A DNA stretch of 64,000 bases from JAVBLQ01 sp031553435 (GCA_031553435.1 JAVBLQ010000030.1:1-64000); one strand, 5' to 3'. Positions 53,634 to 63,660 are shown, counted from the first letter of the stretch. Numbers and translations are program-made. Notes: generated by a model not told the origin, from the letters alone.

Positions 53634-55367
53634 TTAATAATGTATTCGTATATCTTTTGTCAATAATTGTATGGTTGTGACTCCATTGTAAATATTTTCT
53701 TCGATGGTGTAGCAAAGATCGAAAGGTAAAGCCGCTTTGATATGCTGGCTGAACCGGTGCATTCCGAAAGCCATGCCATGCAGTGTATTTCCTGAAACAT
53801 CGTCGGTAACTTCCAGTTTGATATGTTCGAGTTCTTTGCCGACTAATTTGCTGGTTCCCGAATCTTTGACATTGAATGTACAAAAAACAGGCTTTTGATT
53901 GTCGGGCCCGAAAGGATTCAGTAATTTCAATTCATTGACAAATTTTTGATTGATATTATTGAAATCCAATTCTATATCAATATCCAGAGTGGGTGTCATT
54001 TGTTCTTTAACCATGTGTTCTTTGGCAAATGCTTCCAGACGTTCTTTGAAGATTCCGAGATTTTCAGGTTTTATGGTTAAACCGGCAGCATAAGTATGTC
54101 CTCCGAAATTTTCCAGTAGATCTTTGCTGGATTCAATGGCTTTATAAACATCGAATCCCTGAATGGAACGGGCTGAACCTGTTATCATTCCATTATTGGA
54201 AAGAGTCATAACAACTACAGGTTTGTAATATTTTTCCGTCAGGCGGGAAGCCACAATTCCGATAATACCTTTATGCCATTCTTCATTAAAGATCACAATT
54301 GTTTGCTTGTCTTTAATTTTTGATTCCTGTTGTTCGAGGGTGGCAATGGCTTGATCGGTTATTTTTTTGTCCAGTTCTCTCCGGTCTTCATTGTATTGGT
54401 TGATATTGTTGCTTTTTTCTTTGGCGATACACATATCTTTTGAGAGGAGAAGTTCCACAGCTTCTTTTCCATTCATCATTCGTCCGGAAGCATTGATTCT
54501 CGGTCCGATTTTGAATACAATATCAGTCATGGTTATTTCTCTGCCTGAAAGACCGCAAACATCAATAATGCCTTTCAGTCCAAAACTCGGACTTTGGTTC
54601 AATTGTTTTAATCCGTAATGAGCCAGTATCCTGTTTTCTCCGGTGATCGGAACAATATCGGATGCGATACTTACAGCAGCCAGATCCAGCAAAATTTTCA
54701 GGTTTTCAAAAGGAATATCGTTGCTGACTGCAAAAGCCTGCATGAATTTGAACCCAACGCCACATCCTGAGAGATGTTCAAACGGATAGGACGAATCTTT
54801 TAGTTTGGGGTTGAGGATTGCTACTGCATCAGGCAAAATATCGTCAGACACATGATGATCACAGATGATAAAATCAATGCCTTTTGATTTTGCATAAGCG
54901 ATTTTTTCAACAGCTTTTATGCCACAATCAAGTGATATAATTAGGCTTACACCTGTTTCAACAGCATAATCCAGCCCTTTATAAGAGATACCGTATCCTT
55001 CGTCATATCGATCCGGAATGTAAAAATCAAGGTTTGATTTCCACGAATTTTGTTCCAAAAATTTATATACCAACGCTACAGCGGTGGTTCCATCAACATC
55101 ATAGTCTCCGTAAATCAAAATTCTTTCCTTATTACCAAGTGCTTTGTTGAGTCTGGCTACAGCCTTGTCCATGTCCGGCATCAAAAACGGATCATATAAA
55201 TCGTCCAGGCTTGGATACAAGAAATCATTGACTTCTTTTACAGAAGTAATACCTCTTTGTACTAGCAACAGGCAAAAATCAGGACTGAATTTGAGTGATT
55301 TTGATAATTCATCTCTTTTAAGTAGTTGTTCTTGTGTTGGTGGTTGAAAATTCCATTTGCTCGTCAT
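53634..55367 (-). CDS. recJ: Single-stranded-DNA exonuclease RecJ
   Basis: RecJ degrades single-stranded DNA 5' to 3' in recombination and mismatch repair. The 577-residue product has the DHH motifs YGDYDVDGTTAVAL near 80-93, ISLDCGIKAVE, CDHHVSDD near 167, and GCGVGFKFMQA, then DHHA1 with the GGHTYAAGLT block near 420 and an OB-fold end. It is paired with recQ as in other Bacteroidales. Confidence 0.96.
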   Translation of the reverse strand: MTSKWNFQPPTQEQLLKRDELSKSLKFSPDFCLLLVQRGITSVKEVNDFLYPSLDDLYDPFLMPDMDKAVARLNKALGNKERILIYGDYDVDGTTAVALVYKFLEQNSWKSNLDFYIPDRYDEGYGISYKGLDYAVETGVSLIISLDCGIKAVEKIAYAKSKGIDFIICDHHVSDDILPDAVAILNPKLKDSSYPFEHLSGCGVGFKFMQAFAVSNDIPFENLKILLDLAAVSIASDIVPITGENRILAHYGLKQLNQSPSFGLKGIIDVCGLSGREITMTDIVFKIGPRINASGRMMNGKEAVELLLSKDMCIAKEKSNNINQYNEDRRELDKKITDQAIATLEQQESKIKDKQTIVIFNEEWHKGIIGIVASRLTEKYYKPVVVMTLSNNGMITGSARSIQGFDVYKAIESSKDLLENFGGHTYAAGLTIKPENLGIFKERLEAFAKEHMVKEQMTPTLDIDIELDFNNINQKFVNELKLLNPFGPDNQKPVFCTFNVKDSGTSKLVGKELEHIKLEVTDDVSGNTLHGMAFGMHRFSQHIKAALPFDLCYTIEENIYNGVTTIQLLTKDIRIHY

Positions 55368-55572
55368 TTTATATTATTTTTTATTTTTCTTTCTCTCGTT
55401 TTGTCCCTGTTTTGGTTTTGAGTTTTACCTTCAATCTTGGGCAAGGCATAACCACCTGATCATCAATAATTACATGAGTTTGTTTATGGTGGAAAATGTC
55501 TTCATGGTATTTCAACCTGTAAAGTTAGTTATTTGTAACGAATTTTACAGGTTTTAATTAGGAAATTTGTTT

Positions 55573-55580
55573 TATCTTTG
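55573..55580 (+). promoter_or_regulatory. -7 element of the thioredoxin gene
   Basis: TATCTTTG followed by CGAG lies 26 bases before the ATG at 55607. Confidence 0.65.
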
Positions 55581-55606
55581 CGAGAAACAATACAAACTAA
55601 ATTTTC

Positions 55607-56080
55607 ATGAATCAATTAAAAGTATTTTTTTCTTTATTGATAATTCTTGTTTTTATCATAATTCCGTTTGATGCAGAGGCGCAAAAAGATAGTACTCATA
55701 ACGTTATATATCTTAACAAGTCAGAATTTCTTCAGAAAATATATAATTACGAACAAAACAGGGGCTTCTGGAAATATGAAGGAGATAAACCTTGTATTGT
55801 TGATTTTTATGCGAGCTGGTGTATGCCATGCCGAAAGCTAAGTCCGATTCTGGAACAGGTTGCCGAACAGTTTAAAGATAGCATCATCATTTATAAAATA
55901 GATATAGATAAGGATAAAGAACTTGCTGCGGATTTTGGTATTTCGAGTATTCCTGTTCTGTGGTTTATACCTCTCGATGCACAACCGCAATTAGCCAGAG
56001 GACTTCTACCGAAAGAAATAATTATACAAGCAGTTAATGAGCTTTTATTGAATAAACAAAACAATGCTGAAAAACCTTAA
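55607..56080 (+). CDS. Exported thioredoxin-fold protein
   Basis: The 157-residue product has a signal peptide (FFSLLIILVFIIIPFDAEA) and a thioredoxin fold with the redox motif WCMPC in VDFYASWCMPCRKLSPI near 66-80. A cis-proline follows in ISSIPVLWFIP. It should act as a periplasmic thiol-disulfide oxidoreductase. The reading frame of the Wzi-like gene overlaps its end, so the two are probably translated from one message. Confidence 0.88.
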   Translation: MNQLKVFFSLLIILVFIIIPFDAEAQKDSTHNVIYLNKSEFLQKIYNYEQNRGFWKYEGDKPCIVDFYASWCMPCRKLSPILEQVAEQFKDSIIIYKIDIDKDKELAADFGISSIPVLWFIPLDAQPQLARGLLPKEIIIQAVNELLLNKQNNAEKP

Positions 56081-57517
56081 ATTTTTCTTTCTTTCTTTTT
56101 TCCTTTATTATGCTTTTCTCAGAATGGAGCGAGTTATAGGTTTGAAGCTTTTGGATCTTTGTCATCCGGGAAAACAACTCCTTTTTGGATGGTGAGTAAT
56201 ACCTATGGTATTGTTCCTCTTGAATCCGATAATGCATATATAAAAGGTGGTTTTTCTTATCAGAATAAAATTTCCAAAGATATTTATTATAATCTGGGAG
56301 TGGATTTGGTGGGCCGGACATCGGAGTCGTCTTCCTTTTTTGTGGAACAATTATACGGAGAATTGGGATATAAATTTTTATTGTTAAGCATCGGTCCCAA
56401 AGAAAGATATACATCCATGCTGGATAAGGAGCTCAGTTCCGGTAATTTTGGTTTTTCCACCAATGCATTGCCTATTCCGGAGATAAACTTATCGATGCCG
56501 GCATTTACAGCACTTCCTTTTACTAAAGAAATCTTAAAAATAAAAGGAGATTTTATGGTTGGAAAGGCAACTGATGATAATTATGTATTATCCAGAGTGG
56601 CTCCTAAAGAAAATTATATCATCGATGTTTTATATCATCGTATGTCTTTTTGGTTTTCTCTTGAAGATCCGAAACAACATTTCCCTCTTACTTTTATGTT
56701 TGGCTTTGAACATGATGCTCAGTGGGGAGGAACAAAATGGATGAATAATAGAGGATGGATGCCGATGCCGCATTCATTTTCAGACTTTATCAGAATTGTG
56801 TTAGGTGAGAGCGGAGATCAAAATGCTACGGAATCAGATCAGATCAATGTTTTAGGAAATCATCTGGGAACGTATAATATCAAATTCGGATATAAACATA
56901 AAGATTTTACTTTAGGTTTGTATAAACAACATTATTTTGATGACAATTCGGGCATGGAGTATGCCAATTGGCGGGATGGTATTTGGGGGGCAGAATGTTT
57001 TTTCAACAATCAGCCATATCTGAAAAAAATTGTGTTGGAATATATTAATACTACCAATCAGAGTGGGCCTCTTCATTTTCTGAATCAGGATATTCCCAAT
57101 TCACGAGGTGGAGGAGCTGATAATTATTACAATAATGGTGACTATATAATAGGTTGGTCTCACTGGGGACGTGTAATTGGTAATCCTTTAATTACTTCTA
57201 CAGAATATAATGGCGCTCAAAACGGATTATATCTCAAAAATAACAGGGTCAAAGCTTTACATTTAGGCTTATCCGGAGATATATCTCCGAATTTATCTTA
57301 CCGGACTTTATTTACCGGAATGTACGCCTGGGGAACAATGGGATTTCCTTTCTTAGAAAAAAAACATGACTTTTCTTCATTAATCGAGTCTACTTACCAT
57401 AATGCTTCTTTTCCGGGCTGGTCGCTTGGTTTACAACTGGCTTTTGATTGCGGAACTTTGTATGAAGATAATTTAGGGGTTTCGATCAAAATAGCAAAAA
57501 CTCTTAAAGGGAATTGA
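56064..57517 (+). CDS. Wzi-like outer-membrane barrel with a frameshift in the signal peptide
   Basis: The main frame from about 56102 encodes PLLCFSQNGASYRFEAFGS and then a large barrel (TTPFWMVSNTYG, FVEQLYGELGYKFL, PHSFSDFIRIV) resembling Bacteroidetes capsule-assembly Wzi-family proteins. No ATG exists in this frame upstream of the mature part: it runs back to the TAA of the thioredoxin gene. An ATG at 56064 in the +1 frame gives MLKNLKFFFLSFF, a good signal-peptide start, up to T TTT TTC (56096-56102). A -1 shift there, or one extra T in the six-T run, joins the two. It may be a sequencing error, a mutation or a recoded gene. Starting at the TTG at 56159 would lose the signal peptide. 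Confidence 0.7.
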
Positions 57518-57575
57518 AAGTGGAAAATTGAAAATGAAGATAATACCAAACATTTTCAATTTTCCACTTTCAATT
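57512..57575. repeat. Perfect 25-bp palindrome between convergent genes
   Basis: 57512-57536 (AATTGAAAGTGG, then AAAATTGAAAATG) is the exact complement of 57551-57575, with a 14-base loop. The TGA of the Wzi-like gene lies in the left arm. The nuclease-fold gene ends 6 bases after the right arm. Confidence 0.9.
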
Positions 57576-57580
57576 TTCAA

Positions 57581-58621
57581 TTATTCAAAGTATTTGATCA
57601 GATAAACCAGCACCGGAAAGTGATCGCTGTATCCATTTAGGAATGTATTTCCACTGAATGTACGTAGAGGATATCCTTTATATTGTCCTTCTTGTTGGAC
57701 AAGAAAATCACGATTAAAAACTTCTGCTTTCCAGAATTTAAATGTTGTGCGGTCGTTGCCTAACATATTTCCGGAAATAATAATCTGGTCGAAAAGGTTC
57801 CAATTTCCTTTATAGCCTAAAGACCCTATACCTTTGGCATACAATTCGGCCATTGGGTTAAACAAATCATCTGCATTTACATTATCTCTTTTTTGTTTAG
57901 CACCTAAAACGTCTCTTACACTCACATTTACAGGGTCATCGTTCAAGTCGCCCATAATTACTACTTTGGCGTTGGGATTGGCTTGCATAATTGAATCTGC
58001 AATTTGTTTGGAAAGTTTGGCTGCAGCTACACGCAAAGGCCTGGATTCTTTTTCTCCGTTTCTTCTGGAAGGCCAGTGATTCACTATGAAGTGAAATTCT
58101 TCACCATTCATGATTCCGTTTACTAATAATTGGTCACGGGTCTTGAAATCCGATTCATCCGGGATAGTCAATCTGTGCGAACTGGAGGAGGTTACGGTGA
58201 ATAATCGGGGATTGTATAATAATCCGACATCTACACCTCTCAAATCCGGAGAATCGTAATGTACAATTTGGAGATTCATCGGAGCAAGATCTTTGGCTTT
58301 TACCAGATCTTCCAATACTGTACGGTTTTCGATCTCACTTACACCGATTACAGCAGGGCCTAACGGGCAGACTTCTTTAGCCAGTTGGCTGATGCAGTAT
58401 GCCATGTTATTGATTTTTTTGTAATATTTATGACCATCCCATTTTTTGTCTCCTTTGGGAGAAAACTCCAAGTCATAGCTTGTGTTTGTGTTAAGTGTAT
58501 CAAACAAATTTTCCAGGTTATAAAAACCGATAGCGTAAGGAACCAGTTTACGATTTTGAGCATCAACATTAAATATTGATAATGAACAAAAAGCAACAAA
58601 AAGGATAATCAGATTTTTCAT
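57581..58621 (-). CDS. Secreted endonuclease/exonuclease/phosphatase family protein
   Basis: The 346-residue product has a signal peptide (MKNLIILFVAFCSLSIFNVDA) and the EEP fold: IGFYNLENLFDT near 31-42, VIGVSEIENRTVLEDL near 90-105, FIVNHWPSRRNGEKESRP near 177, VVIMGDLNDDP near 220, and the terminal YSDHFPVLVYL with the conserved His. The set is complete for a metal-dependent nuclease or phosphatase. Its divergent neighbour is a TonB receptor followed by a DUF5689 lipoprotein, which suggests a shared nucleic-acid or phosphate-ester scavenging role. Confidence 0.88.
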   Translation of the reverse strand: MKNLIILFVAFCSLSIFNVDAQNRKLVPYAIGFYNLENLFDTLNTNTSYDLEFSPKGDKKWDGHKYYKKINNMAYCISQLAKEVCPLGPAVIGVSEIENRTVLEDLVKAKDLAPMNLQIVHYDSPDLRGVDVGLLYNPRLFTVTSSSSHRLTIPDESDFKTRDQLLVNGIMNGEEFHFIVNHWPSRRNGEKESRPLRVAAAKLSKQIADSIMQANPNAKVVIMGDLNDDPVNVSVRDVLGAKQKRDNVNADDLFNPMAELYAKGIGSLGYKGNWNLFDQIIISGNMLGNDRTTFKFWKAEVFNRDFLVQQEGQYKGYPLRTFSGNTFLNGYSDHFPVLVYLIKYFE

Positions 58622-58655
58622 ATTTTGTAAATTTCAAGCAGGTTTACTTTCGACG

Positions 58656-58663
58656 CAAAGATA
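58656..58663 (-). promoter_or_regulatory. -7 element of the nuclease-fold gene
   Basis: TATCTTTG followed by CGTC on the minus strand, 35 bases before the start at 58621. Confidence 0.65.
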
Positions 58664-58738
58664 TTATTTTGAAAATAGATATTCCCAAGATCCCTTCAAT
58701 TTAACAAAAAAAAATTGCTTAAAATCCAAATATCGGTG

Positions 58739-58746
58739 TATCTTTG
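58739..58746 (+). promoter_or_regulatory. -7 element of the TonB receptor gene
   Basis: TATCTTTG followed by TTGC on the plus strand, about 107 bases before the ATG at 58853. It is divergent from the nuclease promoter, 75 bases apart. Confidence 0.6.
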
Positions 58747-58852
58747 TTGCTCTTATTCTTTAACTTTTCAATAAAAAACAATTTTGCAGTTCTGGCAATT
58801 ATTGTATATAAAATCTATGCGGCTATTAAATGTAGAACTAAAAAATAATTCT

Positions 58853-61585
58853 ATGAGAAAAATTCACTTTATTGGTATTTTCCTCTTTTTTCTGTGTTTT
58901 TCTTTATCGGCACAAAAAACAATTTTAAGGGGGAATGTGATAAACTCTACAACCAAGCAACCTGTAAAAGGGGTTTCTGTCCAGTTAAAAATGCAGAACT
59001 TGTTCTCTTTTACGGAGTCGAACGGTTCTTTTTATTTTGATGGAATATCTCCGGGAAATGAGATTATTGAAATTTCATCTCCCAATATCACAACGAAAGA
59101 AGTTCCGGTTAATATCATCAGTGGAAAAGTAAATGATGTGGGGACTATCGAATTAACCATTTTACCGACTAATGTGTTAAATGAAGGATCTTTTGTCTTA
59201 TTAGATGAGGAGACTATCGGAGAAGATGTTGATCAGGGTGATTACAATGTGTCATCCATGCTGGCTTCTTCCAATGATGTATATCTTTCTAATACAGCTT
59301 ATGATTTGTCTTTTACAAGGTTCAAAGTACGCGGATACGATCCGAGGTATTCGTCGGATATTTACATAAATGGTGTTAATTTCACCAATCCGGAAAGGGG
59401 TGGTTTCAGTTATGGAATGATCGGGGGTTTGAATGATGCCACAAGAAATGAAGATATTGTGAATGGTTTGTTGCCTTCCGGTTTTACATTCGGACAATTA
59501 GGCGGCAGCACCAATATCAATACAAATGCTACGAATTATGCTCCCGGAGGAAAAGCAAGTCTCGCTTATACAAACAGAAATTATAAACTACGAGGCACAG
59601 CACTTTATTCCACAGGATTAATGAGTAATGGCTGGGCATTGACAGGTTCTATTGCATACCGTTGGGCAGATGAAGGAGTTGTTGAAGGTACATTTTACAA
59701 TAGCCTCGCATTATTTCTGGCAGCAGAAAAAGTAATCAACGATAAACATCGCCTTTCTATGACTGCATTCGCTGTCCCGACACAACGAGGCCAGCAATCA
59801 GCTACCACAATGGAAATAGCCAATTTGTTAGACAATAATTTATATAATTCATATTGGGGTTATCAAGACGGGAAAAAGAGAAATGCAAGGATCGTTACTA
59901 CCGTAGAACCTACATTTATTTTTTCTCATAATTGGGATATTAATAGAGAAACCAAGTTACAAACAGGTCTTGGTTTTAGATATTCTTTGTATGGAAATAC
60001 AGCTATAGAAAGGTATAATTCCAGACATCCGAGTCCGGATTATTATCGCAATCTTCCCAGTTTCCAGACAGATCCACAAATGCAGGAATTATACAAAGAA
60101 AAATGGTTGACAGATCCTACAATCAGCCAGACCGATTGGGGGCGGTTTTACAGGGAAAATCAGAATGCAAATCAGGGAGGAAACCCGGCTGCATATGTAT
60201 TAGGTGAACGCCATAATGATCAGATGAACCTTACTTTTAATTCTACATTAACTACCAAACTTAACGGAAGAGTTACATTCACCGGAGGTTTGGAAGCCCG
60301 CACCACAAAAGGTCTGCATTATGAAACGATTGCAGATATGTTGGGTGCAGATTATTTTCTGAATGTAAATCCTTTTGCAAAAAGGGATTTTGGAATGAAT
60401 GCACCTCAGATTCAGTATGATTTGAATGATCCGGATAAACATGCCGTGAAAGGAGACCGTATCAGGTATGATTATGATATGTATGTCAACAATGTGGCTT
60501 TGTGGGCGCAAAATGTACACCGATATAATAAATGGGACATATTTTACGCATTTAAAATAGGATATACCAGTTTTTACAGAGACGGTAATATGAAGAACGG
60601 GATTAACCCCGATAACTCCTATGGAAAAGGAACTACACATTCTTTTGTCGATCAATCGGCAAAATTAGGTTTGGCATATAAATTATCAGGAAGACATATT
60701 TTTTCCGCCAATGTTTCTTATGCCACATTACCTCCTTTATCTGATAATGCGTATATATCGTCTCAATCGATGGATACAACGATTCCGGATCTTAAAAGCG
60801 AACAGAATTTTTCTGCAGACATAAACTATATTATTACAACACCAATCATCAGAGGACGTGTTTCTGCTTTCCAGACAGATTTTTATGATCAAACCGAAGT
60901 GATCCACATGTACAATGACCTGGACGGTACGTTTACACACTTGGCAATGACTAATATCGATAAAATTCATCGCGGATTTGAAGTTGGTCTGGAAGCTAAA
61001 GTTTCGCCGAATATCACATTATCCGGAGTCGGAACAATTGCCGAATACTATTACAACAGTCGTCCTACCGGCTATGTATATGCCGATAACGGAAGCTTTT
61101 CTGCCAAAGAACAGACTTATTACCTTAAAAACTATTATGTTGGAGGAACACCTCAAACTGCAGGATCTTTCGGTATCCATTATTTCCATCCGAAATATTG
61201 GTTTGCCGATTTACAGATCAATGGATTCAACAGATCATATATCGACATTTCACCCATCAGGAGAACAGAAGACGCACTTAACTTTCCGGCAGCGACTCCT
61301 GAAGAAAAAGAGGAAAAAGTGAAAAAAATCACTCATCAGGAAGAGTTCGGAGGTGGATATACCGTTGATTTTTCTATCGGAAAATCACTTCGTATTCACA
61401 GAAAATATACTTTGAACATCAACTTGCAATTCAATAATATCCTGAATCGTGAAAATATCAAAACAGGAGGTTACGAAAATAATCGTTTTGACTATGTCAA
61501 CTTTACAGTCGATGAAAGGTATCCATCCTATTATTATTTTGCACAAGGTTTTAATTGTTTCCTGAATGCAGGATTTAAGTTTTAA
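58853..61585 (+). CDS. TonB-dependent receptor with carboxypeptidase-regulatory-like domain
   Basis: The 910-residue product from the chosen ATG has a signal peptide (MRKIHFIGIFLFFLCFSLSA), a CarboxypepD-regulatory-like domain (about 25-105, GNVINSTTKQPVKGVSVQL), a plug with FTRFKVRGYDPRYSSDIYING and FGQLGGSTNINTNA, and a barrel ending in FNCFLNAGFKF. It is shorter than SusC proteins and has no SusD partner. A TTG at 58784 would open a longer frame, but it has no signal peptide at its start. A DUF5689 lipoprotein follows after 32 bases. Confidence 0.92.
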   Translation: MRKIHFIGIFLFFLCFSLSAQKTILRGNVINSTTKQPVKGVSVQLKMQNLFSFTESNGSFYFDGISPGNEIIEISSPNITTKEVPVNIISGKVNDVGTIELTILPTNVLNEGSFVLLDEETIGEDVDQGDYNVSSMLASSNDVYLSNTAYDLSFTRFKVRGYDPRYSSDIYINGVNFTNPERGGFSYGMIGGLNDATRNEDIVNGLLPSGFTFGQLGGSTNINTNATNYAPGGKASLAYTNRNYKLRGTALYSTGLMSNGWALTGSIAYRWADEGVVEGTFYNSLALFLAAEKVINDKHRLSMTAFAVPTQRGQQSATTMEIANLLDNNLYNSYWGYQDGKKRNARIVTTVEPTFIFSHNWDINRETKLQTGLGFRYSLYGNTAIERYNSRHPSPDYYRNLPSFQTDPQMQELYKEKWLTDPTISQTDWGRFYRENQNANQGGNPAAYVLGERHNDQMNLTFNSTLTTKLNGRVTFTGGLEARTTKGLHYETIADMLGADYFLNVNPFAKRDFGMNAPQIQYDLNDPDKHAVKGDRIRYDYDMYVNNVALWAQNVHRYNKWDIFYAFKIGYTSFYRDGNMKNGINPDNSYGKGTTHSFVDQSAKLGLAYKLSGRHIFSANVSYATLPPLSDNAYISSQSMDTTIPDLKSEQNFSADINYIITTPIIRGRVSAFQTDFYDQTEVIHMYNDLDGTFTHLAMTNIDKIHRGFEVGLEAKVSPNITLSGVGTIAEYYYNSRPTGYVYADNGSFSAKEQTYYLKNYYVGGTPQTAGSFGIHYFHPKYWFADLQINGFNRSYIDISPIRRTEDALNFPAATPEEKEEKVKKITHQEEFGGGYTVDFSIGKSLRIHRKYTLNINLQFNNILNRENIKTGGYENNRFDYVNFTVDERYPSYYYFAQGFNCFLNAGFKF

Positions 61586-61617
61586 TTTTTTATTAGTAAA
61601 TCAAAAATATCTATTAT

Positions 61618-63660
61618 ATGAAATCAATTAAAGGAATAATTGTTTTGCTCATTGCATCATTGTTTTTTTATTCATGCGATGAAAGAGAGTTCGATGTACC
61701 ACCTTATGTCGTACCAAGTTCTCCCGGCGACGCTAACATAACAATTGCGGATTTTATAAAAAAATACGAATCTGTTCAGGATACACTCAAAATCACAGAT
61801 AGCGATACCATTGTAGGGATTGTAACTGCAAACGATGTTTCAGGAAATATTTACAAACAATTGGTAATACAAGATACTGTATCCAAAGCTGCCATGCTCA
61901 TCAATATCGATCAGGATAATATATTCAATGATTATCCTGTCGGACAAATGGTAATGGTTGATTGTAAAGACTTCTACATTGGCCGTACTTATAGAATGTT
62001 GCAAATGGGAGCATATTATAAGAGCGGAACTTATAACCAGATCGGCCGGGCTGCATGGCTTTTTGTCAGAGACAGAGTTCTTATATCAGGAGCGCCGATG
62101 CCTGAAAAAGTAATTCCGGATACAATTACAGCAAGTAATTTCTCCGAATTAAATGATCCGATGAATGTAGGAAAACTTTATGTACTTAAAGGAGTTGCTT
62201 ATGCCGACGGAGGCCAAAAAAAGTTTGCTACCCAAGAAGAAGTAAAAGGAAATGCCGTTGACCGTCAGGTTTATTTCAATGCCAATCCGACTTTGACTGT
62301 TGTAACCAGAAATAGTCCTTATGCTGATTTTGCATCTCAAATGTTGCCCGAAGGTGTGGGAAATCTGGTTGGAATCCTTACTACATACAATGGTACCCCT
62401 CAATTCATGCTTCGTTCTTATGACGATGTTCAAAATTTCGTTGCAGGAGAAGGAAACGGAACAAAAGACATGCCTTGGACTATCGATTTTGCATTAAGCA
62501 ATCAAACCGGAGTTACAAGCGGCTGGATCCAAGGTTACATTGTTGGTACTGTCGCTCCCGGAGTCAATGCAAGCAACCCGATCGATAACAATAATGATCT
62601 TGTTTTCTCCGGAACATTTATGAATAATACTGTAGTGCTTGCCGCTACGGCTGATGTGAAAGACTGGTCAAAATGTGTAGTTGTCAATCTTCCTGCCGGT
62701 TCGGATATCAGAAATCAAGTTAATCTGGTAGATCATTCCGGTAATTTAGGAAAATTGTTAAAGGTAACAGGTACATTGCAAAAATACTTCGGAGCTGCCG
62801 GACTAAATGTAGCAACCGGAAATTCAAGTGAATTTGTATTTGGAGGTTCTACTCCCGGAGGAGGAGACGGAACCAAAGAAGACCCATATACACCGGATGA
62901 CGTGATTGCAAAAGGAAAGACTGTCAATGAAACAGGCAAATGGGTGAAAGGGTACATTGTAGGTTGCGTCGATGGTATTTCCATTTCAGACAATTCTGTA
63001 TTTACCGCTCCTTTTAATTCGCAATCCAATATATTGATTGCATCTGATCCTAATGAAACAGATCCGGCTAAATGTGTTCCGGTACAATTAGTTAGCGGGT
63101 CTGAGGCCCGGGCTCAACTTAATTTGAATACCAATCCGTCAAATAAAGGAAAAGAAGTGCTGATGTCATGTGATCTGACTGCTTACTTTGGAGTAGCCGG
63201 AATCAAAAACATTACAGAATTTGAGTTTGAATCGGCTCCGACACCGGATCCTACAGGTGACGGAACCAAAGAGAAACCTTATACCGTTGCAGACGCACAG
63301 GCTAACCAGGGAGGAAGCACCAGCACAACACAAACGTGGACAAAAGGTTACATTGTGGGTTGTGTTAAGAATGGTAAAACAACAGTAACTTCTGCCGCAG
63401 ATGTCTGGATTGGAGTAAGTTCCGGTTGGGATCTGGCAACCAATGTATTGATAGCCGATTCACCTGATGAAACAAATTATACTAAGTGTGTAGTTGTAAA
63501 TTTACCTGCCGGCAAACCATTGCGTACGCAAGTGAATTTAGTTGATAATCCTGGTAATTATAAGAAATCATTGACTGTACAAGGAGTATTGAGAACTTAT
63601 TTCGGTTTATCAGGTTTAAGGGATTCGGCAGGAGAAACAGCTGATTTTACATTGCAATAA
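61618..63660 (+). CDS. DUF5689 lipoprotein with three DUF6359-like repeats
   Basis: The 680-residue product has a lipoprotein signal (LLIASLFFYSCDERE, Cys near 20). A DUF5689-type OB-fold domain (about 40-270) follows, with ADFIKKYESVQDTLKI and SDTIVGIVTANDVSGN. Three homologous repeats come next, near 275-395, 405-530 and 545-680. Each starts with GDGTK(E/D)xP(Y/W)T, continues WxxGYIVGxV, and has a KCVxVxLxxGSxxRxQxNL block and a KYFG/TYFG-xxG end. Domain names are from memory. Such proteins accompany secreted nucleases in Bacteroidota; the repeats may bind a ligand. It is cotranscribed with the TonB receptor. Confidence 0.82.
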   Translation: MKSIKGIIVLLIASLFFYSCDEREFDVPPYVVPSSPGDANITIADFIKKYESVQDTLKITDSDTIVGIVTANDVSGNIYKQLVIQDTVSKAAMLINIDQDNIFNDYPVGQMVMVDCKDFYIGRTYRMLQMGAYYKSGTYNQIGRAAWLFVRDRVLISGAPMPEKVIPDTITASNFSELNDPMNVGKLYVLKGVAYADGGQKKFATQEEVKGNAVDRQVYFNANPTLTVVTRNSPYADFASQMLPEGVGNLVGILTTYNGTPQFMLRSYDDVQNFVAGEGNGTKDMPWTIDFALSNQTGVTSGWIQGYIVGTVAPGVNASNPIDNNNDLVFSGTFMNNTVVLAATADVKDWSKCVVVNLPAGSDIRNQVNLVDHSGNLGKLLKVTGTLQKYFGAAGLNVATGNSSEFVFGGSTPGGGDGTKEDPYTPDDVIAKGKTVNETGKWVKGYIVGCVDGISISDNSVFTAPFNSQSNILIASDPNETDPAKCVPVQLVSGSEARAQLNLNTNPSNKGKEVLMSCDLTAYFGVAGIKNITEFEFESAPTPDPTGDGTKEKPYTVADAQANQGGSTSTTQTWTKGYIVGCVKNGKTTVTSAADVWIGVSSGWDLATNVLIADSPDETNYTKCVVVNLPAGKPLRTQVNLVDNPGNYKKSLTVQGVLRTYFGLSGLRDSAGETADFTLQ

